Below are positions 8,675 to 16,899 of a DNA stretch of 64,000 nucleotides, piece by piece. The notes beneath the pieces are model-generated. The model was not told the DNA's origin. It saw only the letters and a list, made by a program, of their open reading frames with translations, and ran no database searches. The position numbers and the translations under genes were made by a program. This DNA is from a virus. The stretch lies in IMG/VR virus record IMGVR_UViG_3300012005_000004, positions 16,370-80,369 of that record; one strand, 5' to 3'. Each line of letters begins with the position of its first letter. Within the stretch, counting starts at the first letter, position 1.

Positions 8675-9697
8675 ATGAAACCGACCATCATCGGCGAGAA
8701 GAAAGTAGAGGTCACCAAGGTGTTTAAGCCAACTGTGATCTCTACTCAAAGCTCGCCGGTGGAGACTCCTCCCATGAAACCGACATCATTTAAGCCGACT
8801 ACCATTCCTCAATCGGAGACAAAGCCGAATGATCCAGAGGAACCAAAGGCTTCATTTAAGCCGACCTCGTGGGAATCAAAGGTTCCTCCTCCAGAGGTAA
8901 AGCCAGTTCATCAGCCGATCGGACCTTCAAAGCTTCCTGGACAAGAGCGCCACACGTTGGATGTTTCATTTGATGAGGTCAAGAAGAAATTCATAGCCTA
9001 CGATGATGATATCATCCAAGCAACACGAGATACGCTTTGTGGTGTTATCATCGAGTCAATGGATACACAAGCCACCATGATGTTCGGCGTCAAGGTTCAA
9101 CAAAGCTACAGCATCATCGTTGACAAGTGGCTCAAGGTCCTTGAAGGCGATCAGGTTAGAACCACAGGTCGGCACGTTCAGCGATTGAAGGAAGTTCTTC
9201 AAACCGTCGCTGATTCTTTGACCGCAGGACAACCATGGTTTCGTCGTGAAACTATCCAGGGACGCTTTGATAAGGTAAAACCAGAGATAGAACAGCTTAG
9301 ACAGCTCCTTCGTACTGGTGAACAACAGCTCTCAGTGGCAAATCGAGAGCTGACCGAGTTGAAGCTGTCTACTCAGCGCTTGATTAAGGAAGCGACAGGT
9401 TACATGCTCGCGTGCGAGTACATCATACCTAAGCTTCCAGAAGACAAGGGACGTCTCTTGAATGATCGTGGTATGTCTTTGACTAAGACGATCAGCTTGC
9501 TTCAAACTCAAGCGATGAAGCTAGATCAAGATGAACAGAACATAACAGCGCTATTAACTAATATCCAGGATGGTGTGCTTATTGCCCTTCCTGCACTTTT
9601 ATCAACCGTAGCAACGGCCGTTCAAGATGAGAAGAATGACACACAGCGGTTCGTCGTTCGTGATCAATTGATGGACGTCATCCGTAAGTTAACTTAA
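8675..9697 (+). CDS. Helical protein of the Ter/Tel island, TelA-like in layout
   Basis: The first ATG after the TerD stop (one base later) gives 340 aa. The first 115 residues are disordered, with repeated K-P-T motifs (FKPT, MKPTSFKPT). The rest is all-helical, with a long heptad region near residues 200-260. Its architecture, a disordered Pro-rich head followed by helical bundles, resembles the TelA protein encoded at 4089, but I cannot confirm homology by eye. It lies between TerD and the vWA protein. Confidence 0.65.
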   Translation: MKPTIIGEKKVEVTKVFKPTVISTQSSPVETPPMKPTSFKPTTIPQSETKPNDPEEPKASFKPTSWESKVPPPEVKPVHQPIGPSKLPGQERHTLDVSFDEVKKKFIAYDDDIIQATRDTLCGVIIESMDTQATMMFGVKVQQSYSIIVDKWLKVLEGDQVRTTGRHVQRLKEVLQTVADSLTAGQPWFRRETIQGRFDKVKPEIEQLRQLLRTGEQQLSVANRELTELKLSTQRLIKEATGYMLACEYIIPKLPEDKGRLLNDRGMSLTKTISLLQTQAMKLDQDEQNITALLTNIQDGVLIALPALLSTVATAVQDEKNDTQRFVVRDQLMDVIRKLT

Positions 9698-9706
9698 GGA
9701 AATCAA

Positions 9707-10474
9707 ATGGCAATTACACTGAATCTTCAGAAATCCCAAGCAGCTCTGCAATTGAACTTGCAAAAGGCCGGTATCATCACACCTCCTTCCGTTGAGATGA
9801 TGTTCATCCTTGACGTCAGTGGTTCTTTTGAAACTGAGCATATCAATGGCACCACGAATGACCTGATCACACGGCTCGTTCCGTGGGGTATGACCTTTGA
9901 CCCGGACAAGAAGCTTGACTTGCTGACCTTCTCCAATGGTCCAAACTCTGTACAAAATGTAGGTCCTGTAACCGACGCCAACTATAAGGACTTTGTCAAG
10001 AAGAACATCATCAACAAGGTTGAAGGTTGGAACGGCGGAACTGACTATAGCTACGCTCTCGAAGAATCGCTGAAGGAATTTGGTTGGATCGGTGAAGGTA
10101 TCGGTGGAGCGGCGCCAGCCGAAAAACCTGGGTTCTTCGGTAAGCTCTTCAGTAAGAAGGAAACTCCAGCCATCACCGCTCCAACTTCACAGAAACGAAA
10201 GTCTCTTGTCATCTTCGTTACTGACGGTGAAAACAGCGATCGTGACCGGACCACGAAGATCCTCCAGGAATCTGAAAACCGCCATGACGGCTGCTACTTC
10301 CTCTTCATCGGCGTTGGCCATGGCAACTTCTCCTACCTCAAGCAAGCTGGAGATAAGTTTGCCAACACTGCCTTCTACGAGATCAAGGACCTGAAGAAGT
10401 TCATCAGCATGTCCGACGAGGACCTGTACGGTGAGCTGATGCAGGAAGAGCTGATGTCCTGGATGAAATCCTAA
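9707..10474 (+). CDS. TerF/TerY-like von Willebrand factor A protein
   Basis: The 255-aa product starts with ITLNLQKSQAALQLNLQKAG, closely resembling the first residues of the TerD protein encoded 1.7 kb upstream. It then has a vWA domain with MIDAS motif DVSGS near residue 36, a threonine contact at NGGTDYSYALEE near 110 and VTDGENSD near 170. vWA proteins of Ter operons are metal-binding partners of TerD-type proteins. A flexible insert (GAAPAEKPGFFGKLF) lies between strands near residues 135-165. Confidence 0.82.
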   Translation: MAITLNLQKSQAALQLNLQKAGIITPPSVEMMFILDVSGSFETEHINGTTNDLITRLVPWGMTFDPDKKLDLLTFSNGPNSVQNVGPVTDANYKDFVKKNIINKVEGWNGGTDYSYALEESLKEFGWIGEGIGGAAPAEKPGFFGKLFSKKETPAITAPTSQKRKSLVIFVTDGENSDRDRTTKILQESENRHDGCYFLFIGVGHGNFSYLKQAGDKFANTAFYEIKDLKKFISMSDEDLYGELMQEELMSWMKS

Positions 10475-10476
10475 GT

Positions 10477-10638
10477 ATGCCAGTCTCACTGATTATCCTT
10501 CACATCGTTGATGATTTTGGAAATCAGATACCGCCGTGCGATCTACCTTTTGATGTATATTGCCGGCGGTATGCTTATTTTATGGATGAGTGGTACTGGC
10601 ACGGGATGGTATTTAGATGCACACCTACTCCGTTCTAG
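10477..10638 (+). CDS. Small hypothetical protein, 53 aa
   Basis: A short frame starting 3 nt after the vWA gene stop. It encodes an aromatic-rich peptide (YAYFMDEWYWHGMVF). No clear ribosome-binding site is visible apart from coupling to the upstream gene, so it is only moderately supported. Confidence 0.45.
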   Translation: MPVSLIILHIVDDFGNQIPPCDLPFDVYCRRYAYFMDEWYWHGMVFRCTPTPF

Positions 10639-10659
10639 ATAGTTTCGTGGAGGATAAAC

Positions 10660-10666
10660 ATAAATA
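10660..10666 (+). promoter_or_regulatory. ATAAATA late-promoter-like motif
   Basis: ATAAATA ends 8 nt before the ATG at 10675. It matches the core of the T4 late promoter TATAAATA. Confidence 0.45.
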
Positions 10667-10674
10667 GTCCTATT

Positions 10675-11184
10675 ATGGAACTATTAAAAGAACTCATCAA
10701 AATCCGCGAAGCGAATGACGAGGTGCTGTGTGAATCAGTCACTGAGTATCTCGCCACGGTTATCGCCTACCTCAAGTCTAAGAAGCATGAGGACCTATTC
10801 AACACCGAGAAGCCGCTGATCAAGGTTGACCATCTTGCTTCGATCGTGGCCGGTCTAAGAGTTTTGTCTGACATAGAGCACCGCTCGATCCTGACCAAGG
10901 ATGACATCCACATCAACCCGAACAACTCCCACAACCTTTATGACTTCATGGACTCCTTCCCGAAGAACGGTAAGGGAACCCCAGCTTTGACTCTCAAGGT
11001 CCTCAAGGCCCTCAAGGAAGTTTCTCCTAAGACCTTCGCGTCAGAGCTTCAAAAGTTTAAGGGATTGAAGACTAAGAATGATGCCGAGCGCGGAAAGCTG
11101 ACGACCGAGCTAGAAAAGTTTGCAGCCAACGTAGGAACTATGTTCAACAAGGTTCGCTCTATCCATAATGGAGATGAGGACTAA
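10675..11184 (+). CDS. Hypothetical helical protein, putative virion-internal
   Basis: The 169-aa product begins MELLKELIKIREAND. The helical first residues ending in IRE-A resemble the T4 capsid-targeting peptide, which is cut after [IL]xE by the head protease. The remainder is helical and lysine-rich. No family recognised. GGAGG lies 21 nt before the ATG, too far to be an ordinary ribosome-binding site, and an ATAAATA motif lies between. Confidence 0.6.
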   Translation: MELLKELIKIREANDEVLCESVTEYLATVIAYLKSKKHEDLFNTEKPLIKVDHLASIVAGLRVLSDIEHRSILTKDDIHINPNNSHNLYDFMDSFPKNGKGTPALTLKVLKALKEVSPKTFASELQKFKGLKTKNDAERGKLTTELEKFAANVGTMFNKVRSIHNGDED

Positions 11185-11223
11185 GGCTGATAACTAGAAC
11201 TATAATATATTTTGGAGGTCCTG

Positions 11224-11559
11224 ATGGACATTAATATAGTAGGCTTTAACGGTGAACCACTCACCGTTGCTGTAGATTACATTTCACGCCCATCTTATGG
11301 TAACTTAACACGAGTTTATAATAAAGATGGTAATAAAATGTTAGTGGGTGATTTGACCGCACATCCTCTAACGATTCGCGCCAGTGAAGAAGTATTTTCA
11401 AAATTACGATCGATGTCGCCATTTAATATTGTTTTTATCAAGGATAACCTGACGTTCCAAGTTAATAATGTATGGGAACTTGTTCAACACGAAGATGTTA
11501 AAGGATCTCGCGACTACTATTTTGAAACCTCACACGTGACAGAAGTGTTCAAAGGATGA
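11224..11559 (+). CDS. Hypothetical protein, 111 aa
   Basis: The start is the ATG preceded by GGAGG at 11214. A TTG 12 nt upstream overlaps that site and is unlikely. The product is beta-rich with no recognised motif. A TATAAT lies at 11201-11206 without a matching -35. Confidence 0.65.
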   Translation: MDINIVGFNGEPLTVAVDYISRPSYGNLTRVYNKDGNKMLVGDLTAHPLTIRASEEVFSKLRSMSPFNIVFIKDNLTFQVNNVWELVQHEDVKGSRDYYFETSHVTEVFKG

Positions 11560-11641
11560 CTTAAGCAAAATCTGCAATGTCACGAGCTAGCTGCTCTTGT
11601 AACAACGACTAATTTTCACCTCACCCCTTAAAGAGAATCAC

Positions 11642-11818
11642 ATGAATAGCTACGTCAAAAATTGTCATATTATTACACGCGCTGGTGCGGTCGGGCCTTT
11701 GTTCCGACAAGAAGGCGATAAAGTTATAGCTGCTTTAGATGGCTACGCAATTATGCCAGTGGAGCAACTCCGTGAGCTGCAAGCTAAAGCTGGTGTGCCT
11801 TTAGCAGATGCAGACTAA
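11642..11818 (+). CDS. Small hypothetical protein, 58 aa
   Basis: An intact short frame with AAAGAGAA upstream. The encoded sequence has a repeat-like beta hairpin (GPLFRQEGDKVIAALDGYAIMP broken across two strands) and a helical C-terminus. It is followed by an intrinsic terminator, which supports it as the end of a transcription unit. Confidence 0.6.
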   Translation: MNSYVKNCHIITRAGAVGPLFRQEGDKVIAALDGYAIMPVEQLRELQAKAGVPLADAD

Positions 11819-11899
11819 TGAGCAAAAACAATATGACCCGAATCACACTAAACGGTAGGAGAGATTCTCGGTAGTATATGTTTATGTTTTCAGAGTGAT

Positions 11900-11931
11900 A
11901 AAGGAGCTATTTTAGCTCCTTTTATCATTTT
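11900..11931 (+). terminator. Intrinsic terminator
   Basis: AAAGGAGCTA, loop TTT, then TAGCTCCTTTT and a further T-rich stretch form a strong hairpin ending the upstream unit. Confidence 0.8.
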
Positions 11932-11954
11932 TACTCAATATTTTCATAGCTGAA

Positions 11955-11983
11955 TGTACTTTATGCTAGTGATGTGATACTAT
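11955..11983 (+). promoter_or_regulatory. Promoter TGTACT-N17-TACTAT
   Basis: TGTACT (11955-11960) is 17 bp from TACTAT (11978-11983), upstream of the gene at 12017. Confidence 0.5.
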
Positions 11984-12016
11984 ATCCTTCTAGAACCTTT
12001 CACCGGAATTCATAAA

Positions 12017-12433
12017 ATGAATACACAGATCGAAGACGTAGAAGCTATTACTCCTGAATCAACAACCACGGAATCAACAACCACCAATTTTTATCAAACG
12101 GTTGATGCTCCTCCACAATCCGCCGATGGCTCTTTGGATTTGATCATGACACACCTTGGATCAAAGTTTGATGATATCGGTCGCCGCGTTACAATGATTC
12201 AATACTTGCTGGAGAACGACACATTTAAGCTGGCGTCGAAGCAAACACGCAATAACCTTCTTCATGGCTTGCTCGAAGATATTGGCGTCTTTGAGGAGAT
12301 CTCAAAGGTAGCGGTTCGCTCGTTGAAAAAGATCAAGCGTGAGCGGGCCTCTGAAGATCGTTTGGATCAGCTTTTATTAATCGATCCAGATTACATCACT
12401 AGCGCCAAAGAAGATATCTCCAATGATGCTTAA
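12017..12433 (+). CDS. Hypothetical protein, 138 aa
   Basis: The first 40 residues are low-complexity and Thr/Glu-rich (TTTESTTTN); the rest is helical and charged. It overlaps the next gene by 11 nt. No family recognised. Confidence 0.65.
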   Translation: MNTQIEDVEAITPESTTTESTTTNFYQTVDAPPQSADGSLDLIMTHLGSKFDDIGRRVTMIQYLLENDTFKLASKQTRNNLLHGLLEDIGVFEEISKVAVRSLKKIKRERASEDRLDQLLLIDPDYITSAKEDISNDA

Positions 12434-12854
12434 AGATCTAACATACGTTAATTCACGATACCTTGCGTTCGTCTTAGATGACGCATGCAAGGCTCACCTC
12501 TTGAAAGTTTGTCCGCCGAACTTCGAGAAGGTTTATTGTGACCACGTGACGATCGCATTGAGCCCATCAGAAGAGACCTTTGAGAAAATCAAGCGCCGGT
12601 GGAATACAGAGCCTGATGTTGAAGCTTTGTTAATCGTCATCGGCGATGATATCGAAGCGTTGGTATGTACCGTTGATAAGGATAGTCAAAGATTATTCGC
12701 TCATGATAAGGGAACTTACCACGTGACGATGTCTCTGAATCCACCGCGAAAACCAGCTAACTCCAAAGAGCTAATCTCCAAGTCTGTTGGTGTCAAGCGT
12801 ATTCCATTCAAAGATCCAATAAAGTTGACCGGAAAGTTCAAATTCGTGGTATAA
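12423..12854 (+). CDS. 2H phosphoesterase (LigT/CPDase-like)
   Basis: The 143-aa product has the two H-x-[TS] signatures that define the family, CDHVTIALS near residue 38 and YHVTMSLN near residue 98. They are separated by about 60 residues, as expected for the bilobal 2H fold. These enzymes open 2',3'-cyclic phosphates or cleave 2'-5' linked oligonucleotides, so roles in RNA repair or in destroying oligonucleotide second messengers are both possible. A second ATG 3 nt downstream could also serve as start. Confidence 0.8.
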   Translation: MMLKDLTYVNSRYLAFVLDDACKAHLLKVCPPNFEKVYCDHVTIALSPSEETFEKIKRRWNTEPDVEALLIVIGDDIEALVCTVDKDSQRLFAHDKGTYHVTMSLNPPRKPANSKELISKSVGVKRIPFKDPIKLTGKFKFVV

Positions 12855-12861
12855 TAGTAGA

Positions 12862-13365
12862 ATGATAATCATACCAACATTTACGCAATACGTGCCGATC
12901 GAGCTCTTCTTAGACCTCGATGGAGTATTTGCACACTTCGACCTCGGTCACTATGAGCTGTCTGGGAAGTGGCCTCACGAGGTTACCGACAGAGAGATGT
13001 GGAAGACCATTCACAAGGCTAAAGATTTTTTCCTTTCGCTTAAGTTCATGCCTGACGCTGAGATCCTTTGGGAATACACAAAGCAATACAACCCTAAGTT
13101 CCTGACAGGTGCTCCATCTTCAGAGCTTTCTAGGCTTCACAAGAAGCAGTGGGTAGCTGAGAAATTTGGACCTCAGTGGGAAACGATCGTGCTGCCGTCT
13201 AAGGACAAGCAAAAGTATGCAGGTCCTCACAAGGTCATCGTAGATGATCATAAGGATAACATCCAGCGTTGGACTGATGCTGGAGGCATAGGCATCTTGC
13301 ACACCGACGTTCACGTAACAATTCAACAGCTTGAAGCTCTTCGATTAACTTATCACCCGGAGTAA
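12862..13365 (+). CDS. HAD-family 5'(3')-deoxyribonucleotidase-like protein
   Basis: The 167-aa product has the HAD nucleophile motif FLDLDGVFAHFD near residue 16, a threonine in KFLTGAP near 76 and the acidic motif IVDDHKDN near 122. Length and spacing fit the small NT5C-type nucleotidases found in many phages, which dephosphorylate (deoxy)nucleoside monophosphates. It lies in a nucleotide/cofactor gene group with DHFR and the CoA enzyme. Confidence 0.78.
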   Translation: MIIIPTFTQYVPIELFLDLDGVFAHFDLGHYELSGKWPHEVTDREMWKTIHKAKDFFLSLKFMPDAEILWEYTKQYNPKFLTGAPSSELSRLHKKQWVAEKFGPQWETIVLPSKDKQKYAGPHKVIVDDHKDNIQRWTDAGGIGILHTDVHVTIQQLEALRLTYHPE

Positions 13366-13367
13366 AG

Positions 13368-14525
13368 ATGAAGATTGTAGTCGTTGGAGGGATCGGTGCT
13401 GGTAAGTCGACCGTTATAGAGAAGCTTCAAACAGAGATGCTAAAGATGAATACTAGCATCGAGCCTATAAAGCCATCGGTGACTTTTTGCAGCGTTGATA
13501 AATTCGTTAGTTGGCTTTATGAAAACAGCATAGAGGTTAAGGAGTTCTTGAAGTCCTTAGGAATAAAAGATAAAGCTCAGATGTCGGACGTTGTGTTTGA
13601 AAATCCGTTTATCAAGGAAAAGCTTGAGAGCATCTGCGCCCCTTTGATCTCAAAGGAAATTAACTATTGGGTCGATCGAGAAGATTGGAAAAAGAACCAC
13701 TTGATCGTCGAATTTCCATTGCTATTTCAATATCCGGAGTACCTCGATAAGTTTGATGTGATCGTTTCAGTTACCGCTCCAATTGACGTAAGGATCGGTC
13801 GTATTAAAAATCGCAATGGGTTCTCTACTGACAAGATACTTTCAATCATAAACTCTCAACCTTTACAGCAAGACGTAGATGAGAGGGCTGACGTTGTGAT
13901 TTACAACGGATCAGATAAGCTCGATAGTGATGACATTAATATCTTGTTGAATGACATCGGAGAAGCTTATTTTAAGAAACAAGCTAGTTTAGAACATACT
14001 GATAAAGATGAATCAGATCTAAAGATCGGTATCGTTTCTGGTTCATTTGATCCCATCACCAAGGGTCACATGTGGCTGATTGATCGTGCTCTGGACATGG
14101 TGGACAAGGTCTATATCGTGATCGGAACCAACCCAGGAAAGAATAGCCTCTTCACGCAAGATGAAAAGAAGAATATGATCTGCGATTCTCTAGATAGTTT
14201 ACCTAAACATAAGCTAGAAAGAGTTCACATTAAGGTCCTTCCAGAGTCTGAGCTATTGGTGTATTACGCAAAAGAGCTTGGTGCGGCCTTCATCTTCCGT
14301 GGTCTCAGGTCTGGCATTGACTTTGAGTATGAATCTCAAATCAACATGACACAGCGAAAGCTTAATCCAGACATCGAGATAGTTTACTTGATGCCTCCAC
14401 GTGACAAGATCGAGATCAGCTCATCCTTTGTAAAAGGGCTATACAAGCTTAACGGTACCGATGAGCTGATTCAATCTTACGTTCCATATCCAGTTTATGA
14501 AGCTCTCAAGAAAAAGTTAAAATGA
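13368..14525 (+). CDS. Fused dephospho-CoA kinase-like and phosphopantetheine adenylyltransferase
   Basis: This 385-aa protein joins two CoA-synthesis domains. Residues 1-200 form a P-loop kinase with GGIGAGKST near residue 6, as in dephospho-CoA kinase (CoaE). Residues 222-385 are a clear phosphopantetheine adenylyltransferase (CoaD), with GSFDPITKGH near 225, RGLRSGIDFEYE near 310 and ISSSFVK near 349. Together they would convert 4'-phosphopantetheine to CoA. The animal CoA synthase has the opposite order (PPAT then kinase). The kinase assignment is weaker than the CoaD one because only the P-loop and general layout are visible. Confidence 0.85.
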   Translation: MKIVVVGGIGAGKSTVIEKLQTEMLKMNTSIEPIKPSVTFCSVDKFVSWLYENSIEVKEFLKSLGIKDKAQMSDVVFENPFIKEKLESICAPLISKEINYWVDREDWKKNHLIVEFPLLFQYPEYLDKFDVIVSVTAPIDVRIGRIKNRNGFSTDKILSIINSQPLQQDVDERADVVIYNGSDKLDSDDINILLNDIGEAYFKKQASLEHTDKDESDLKIGIVSGSFDPITKGHMWLIDRALDMVDKVYIVIGTNPGKNSLFTQDEKKNMICDSLDSLPKHKLERVHIKVLPESELLVYYAKELGAAFIFRGLRSGIDFEYESQINMTQRKLNPDIEIVYLMPPRDKIEISSSFVKGLYKLNGTDELIQSYVPYPVYEALKKKLK

Positions 14526-14992
14526 TCAAATATCACATCGGATTATTGTTTGACATCGCCCAGCTTGCTGACCACTTTTATCCCATCGTTAAGGGTCTCA
14601 CCGGTAGAGATGCGATCTACCAGAACCCAGGTGCTTCATTACGTAGCTTTGCTGTCTTCAACTGTCGTAACAGGATCGTTGAGCTACCAGAGGAAATAAC
14701 GTTAGCCTATGAAGAGTGTGTGTCTTTCATCAACGATGAGACGGTTTGGGAAACTATCGAAAAATACGCTCGCACATATCCTTATGAGCTGGTAGACAAG
14801 CTGTTCGCCATCACCGGGCCGTCTGAAGATATTAACCAAGCGATGCGAGATTTTAATGATCTTAATTGTATTCTCGACCAAGGTAGGCTTGGCAATGATG
14901 ATCAGTTCGTGCAAGCGTTGATTGACATCAAGACAAAGGCAGAAGAGTTCGCTTCTGATATTGAATCAACCTCTTCCGACTCGGTGGCTTAA
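14522..14992 (+). CDS. Hypothetical protein, 156 aa
   Basis: ATGA overlap with the CoA enzyme gene and a 1-nt overlap with the DHFR gene show operon membership. The product is mostly helical and acidic. No recognisable motif. Confidence 0.65.
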   Translation: MIKYHIGLLFDIAQLADHFYPIVKGLTGRDAIYQNPGASLRSFAVFNCRNRIVELPEEITLAYEECVSFINDETVWETIEKYARTYPYELVDKLFAITGPSEDINQAMRDFNDLNCILDQGRLGNDDQFVQALIDIKTKAEEFASDIESTSSDSVA

Positions 14993-15639
14993 TGAACGTA
15001 GAAGCGATACTAGCGCACAGCAAGAACTTCGTCATCGGTAAAGGCAATGGTATGCCGTGGCATCACAGCGCCGACTTCAAGAGGTTTGCAGCAATCACGA
15101 AGGGTCATGCGCTGCTGATGGGAGCTAAGACCTTCCTCGGCATCGTTGATTACTTTAAGTCAACAAAAACACAGATCTTACCAGAGAGAAAGATCTTCAT
15201 CTTAGCCGATCACAAGGGTGATCACATTCCTTTGGGACATCATGTTCACCGCCGAGGATATGGTCCAGAGTGGACACAGCTCAATAACCAGCTAATAGGA
15301 TATTGCAAGGACCTCGCACTAGACACGTCTAACCTTAACGTGGTGCTAAATGATGACGGTCCCACAAACATCATCCGTAGAATTAGCCCGATGATATGCA
15401 AGGATCAAACGCTCTTCATTGCTGGTGGGGCTAAGGTTTACCGAGAGTACCTTCCTCTAGCTTCGACGATACACGTTACCGTAATCGACACCGAAGTTCC
15501 AGAAGGTGAAGACATCGTATCGCTTCATGAAGATTCGATCGCTCTATTGAAAGATCGATCAACGTATCGAACAGAGCTAGAGAGTTATGCAGATCACAAG
15601 GGGTTGACTGCTTTCTTTCACCGATTGGAGAAAAAGTGA
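14992..15639 (+). CDS. Dihydrofolate reductase
   Basis: The 215-aa product shows DHFR landmarks: an N-terminal strand with MPWHHSADFKRF near residue 21 (the WxxxxDxxxF substrate loop), GHALLMGAKTF near 38 (NADPH site) and FIAGGAKVYREYLP near 143. It reduces dihydrofolate to tetrahydrofolate for dTMP synthesis. It is longer than bacterial FolA (about 160 aa), with an insert in the middle (residues 65-125), as in other large-phage versions. No thymidylate synthase is seen in the window. Confidence 0.88.
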   Translation: MNVEAILAHSKNFVIGKGNGMPWHHSADFKRFAAITKGHALLMGAKTFLGIVDYFKSTKTQILPERKIFILADHKGDHIPLGHHVHRRGYGPEWTQLNNQLIGYCKDLALDTSNLNVVLNDDGPTNIIRRISPMICKDQTLFIAGGAKVYREYLPLASTIHVTVIDTEVPEGEDIVSLHEDSIALLKDRSTYRTELESYADHKGLTAFFHRLEKK

Positions 15640-16052
15640 TGCCACCAGAAGAATTGATTGCCATATGGATCGTTAACTTAGCTAAAGAGCTAGAAGCTTC
15701 TAAAGATGAACAAGAGAGCACATTAATTAAAAATTATTATGCTCCTCATATTACTCGGCTTCTTCAAGAAGGAAGTAAAGATTCCAAAGAATTAATATTG
15801 ACTTTAATAAAAGCGCTAGATATATGCGTTAAAAGTAATGGTATTCGAGACGGTGATTTTCTAACTCATTGCACCATAAACAGGTTGGCGTATCCTAGAT
15901 CTATTAAAACCATAGACATGACGTTGAAGCTTAATAATAATCTTAAGTATTTAAGATTATTTAACGCAGGATGTACAACGGAGAAAATGAAGTTAAATTT
16001 TGTACCATCTTTAAGCCTAGAAGAGATTGCTCGATCGATCTTGATGAATTAG
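15639..16052 (+). CDS. Tandem paralogue 1 of 4, unknown function
   Basis: The start is the ATG in the TGATG junction with DHFR. The 137-aa product is helical at the N-terminus, has YYAPHITRLLQ near residue 33 and ends LSLEEIARSILMN. The same two features recur in the next three genes, so this is the first copy of a four-gene array. No outside family recognised. Confidence 0.65.
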   Translation: MPPEELIAIWIVNLAKELEASKDEQESTLIKNYYAPHITRLLQEGSKDSKELILTLIKALDICVKSNGIRDGDFLTHCTINRLAYPRSIKTIDMTLKLNNNLKYLRLFNAGCTTEKMKLNFVPSLSLEEIARSILMN

Positions 16053-16060
16053 GAGATGAA

Positions 16061-16471
16061 ATGTCACTTGAAATCAAGCTCACTAATGTATTAACTGATT
16101 TTATCATAGATTTACAAAAATCATACAATGATGCTGAAAGCTCTCTTTGGAAAGCATATTACGTTCCAATTCTTACAAGAATGCTTCTACAAAATCTTTC
16201 AGTTTATTCGTCTGAAGATGCATGCGAGGAAGTGAGATTTAGGCTGAGAACGATCTTGCATAATTGTAGGAAAAATGGTGCTATCTCATTCTATGTCATT
16301 GGAGACGTTAATTTCTCCCAAGATGCATTTTTAATTGAATTAGAACTTTCGAAATCAAAATATAATCGAAATGGAATTACTACTGGATCTTGGGAAATAT
16401 TTAAGATCACGGTTGTAGCTCATTCATTGAGTCAAGAAGAGAAGGCTCGTTCAATATTGTTAGGAGATTGA
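16061..16471 (+). CDS. Tandem paralogue 2 of 4, unknown function
   Basis: AGGAG lies 7 nt upstream of the ATG at 16061 and fixes the start. A longer in-frame version would lie inside paralogue 1. The 136-aa product has AYYVPILTRMLLQ near residue 31 and ends LSQEEKARSILLGD. Confidence 0.7.
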   Translation: MSLEIKLTNVLTDFIIDLQKSYNDAESSLWKAYYVPILTRMLLQNLSVYSSEDACEEVRFRLRTILHNCRKNGAISFYVIGDVNFSQDAFLIELELSKSKYNRNGITTGSWEIFKITVVAHSLSQEEKARSILLGD

Positions 16472-16472
16472 A

Positions 16473-16898
16473 ATGATTATATCAGAACAAATATCAAAAT
16501 TGATCGGTCCGTTATCTTACTTTTTAGGATATTCCATCAATGATTTAGAGCGTGATTCGTATAAGACATTCTACGTCCCTAAGATATCTAAGCTAATTCA
16601 CAGCCTGGTGGCAGTCAAAAATTCCATGCCGAATATATTATTTTTTGAAGATTTAGCCTTAACAACTATTAAAAAAGCTCTTTTTGAGACATTAAATAAA
16701 AGAAATATTCGTAGTTATAAGGTAGAACATCAACGTGGAAATGGGTACAGCTTTATCGAAGTAACTTTTGAAATGATGAATTTTCAATATTCGAGAGGTG
16801 TTCCGGGAAGAGACAGCTTTGAATCATTTTGTATCGACCTTCTCTATGAACCAACAAGCATCGATGATACGACTCGATCAATCTTGCTAGGAGACTAA
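16473..16898 (+). CDS. Tandem paralogue 3 of 4, unknown function
   Basis: The 141-aa product has TFYVPKISKLIH near residue 31 and ends SIDDTTRSILLGD. Its ribosome-binding site (TAGGAGA) is embedded in the LLGD codons of the preceding paralogue. Confidence 0.7.
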   Translation: MIISEQISKLIGPLSYFLGYSINDLERDSYKTFYVPKISKLIHSLVAVKNSMPNILFFEDLALTTIKKALFETLNKRNIRSYKVEHQRGNGYSFIEVTFEMMNFQYSRGVPGRDSFESFCIDLLYEPTSIDDTTRSILLGD

Positions 16899-16899
16899 A

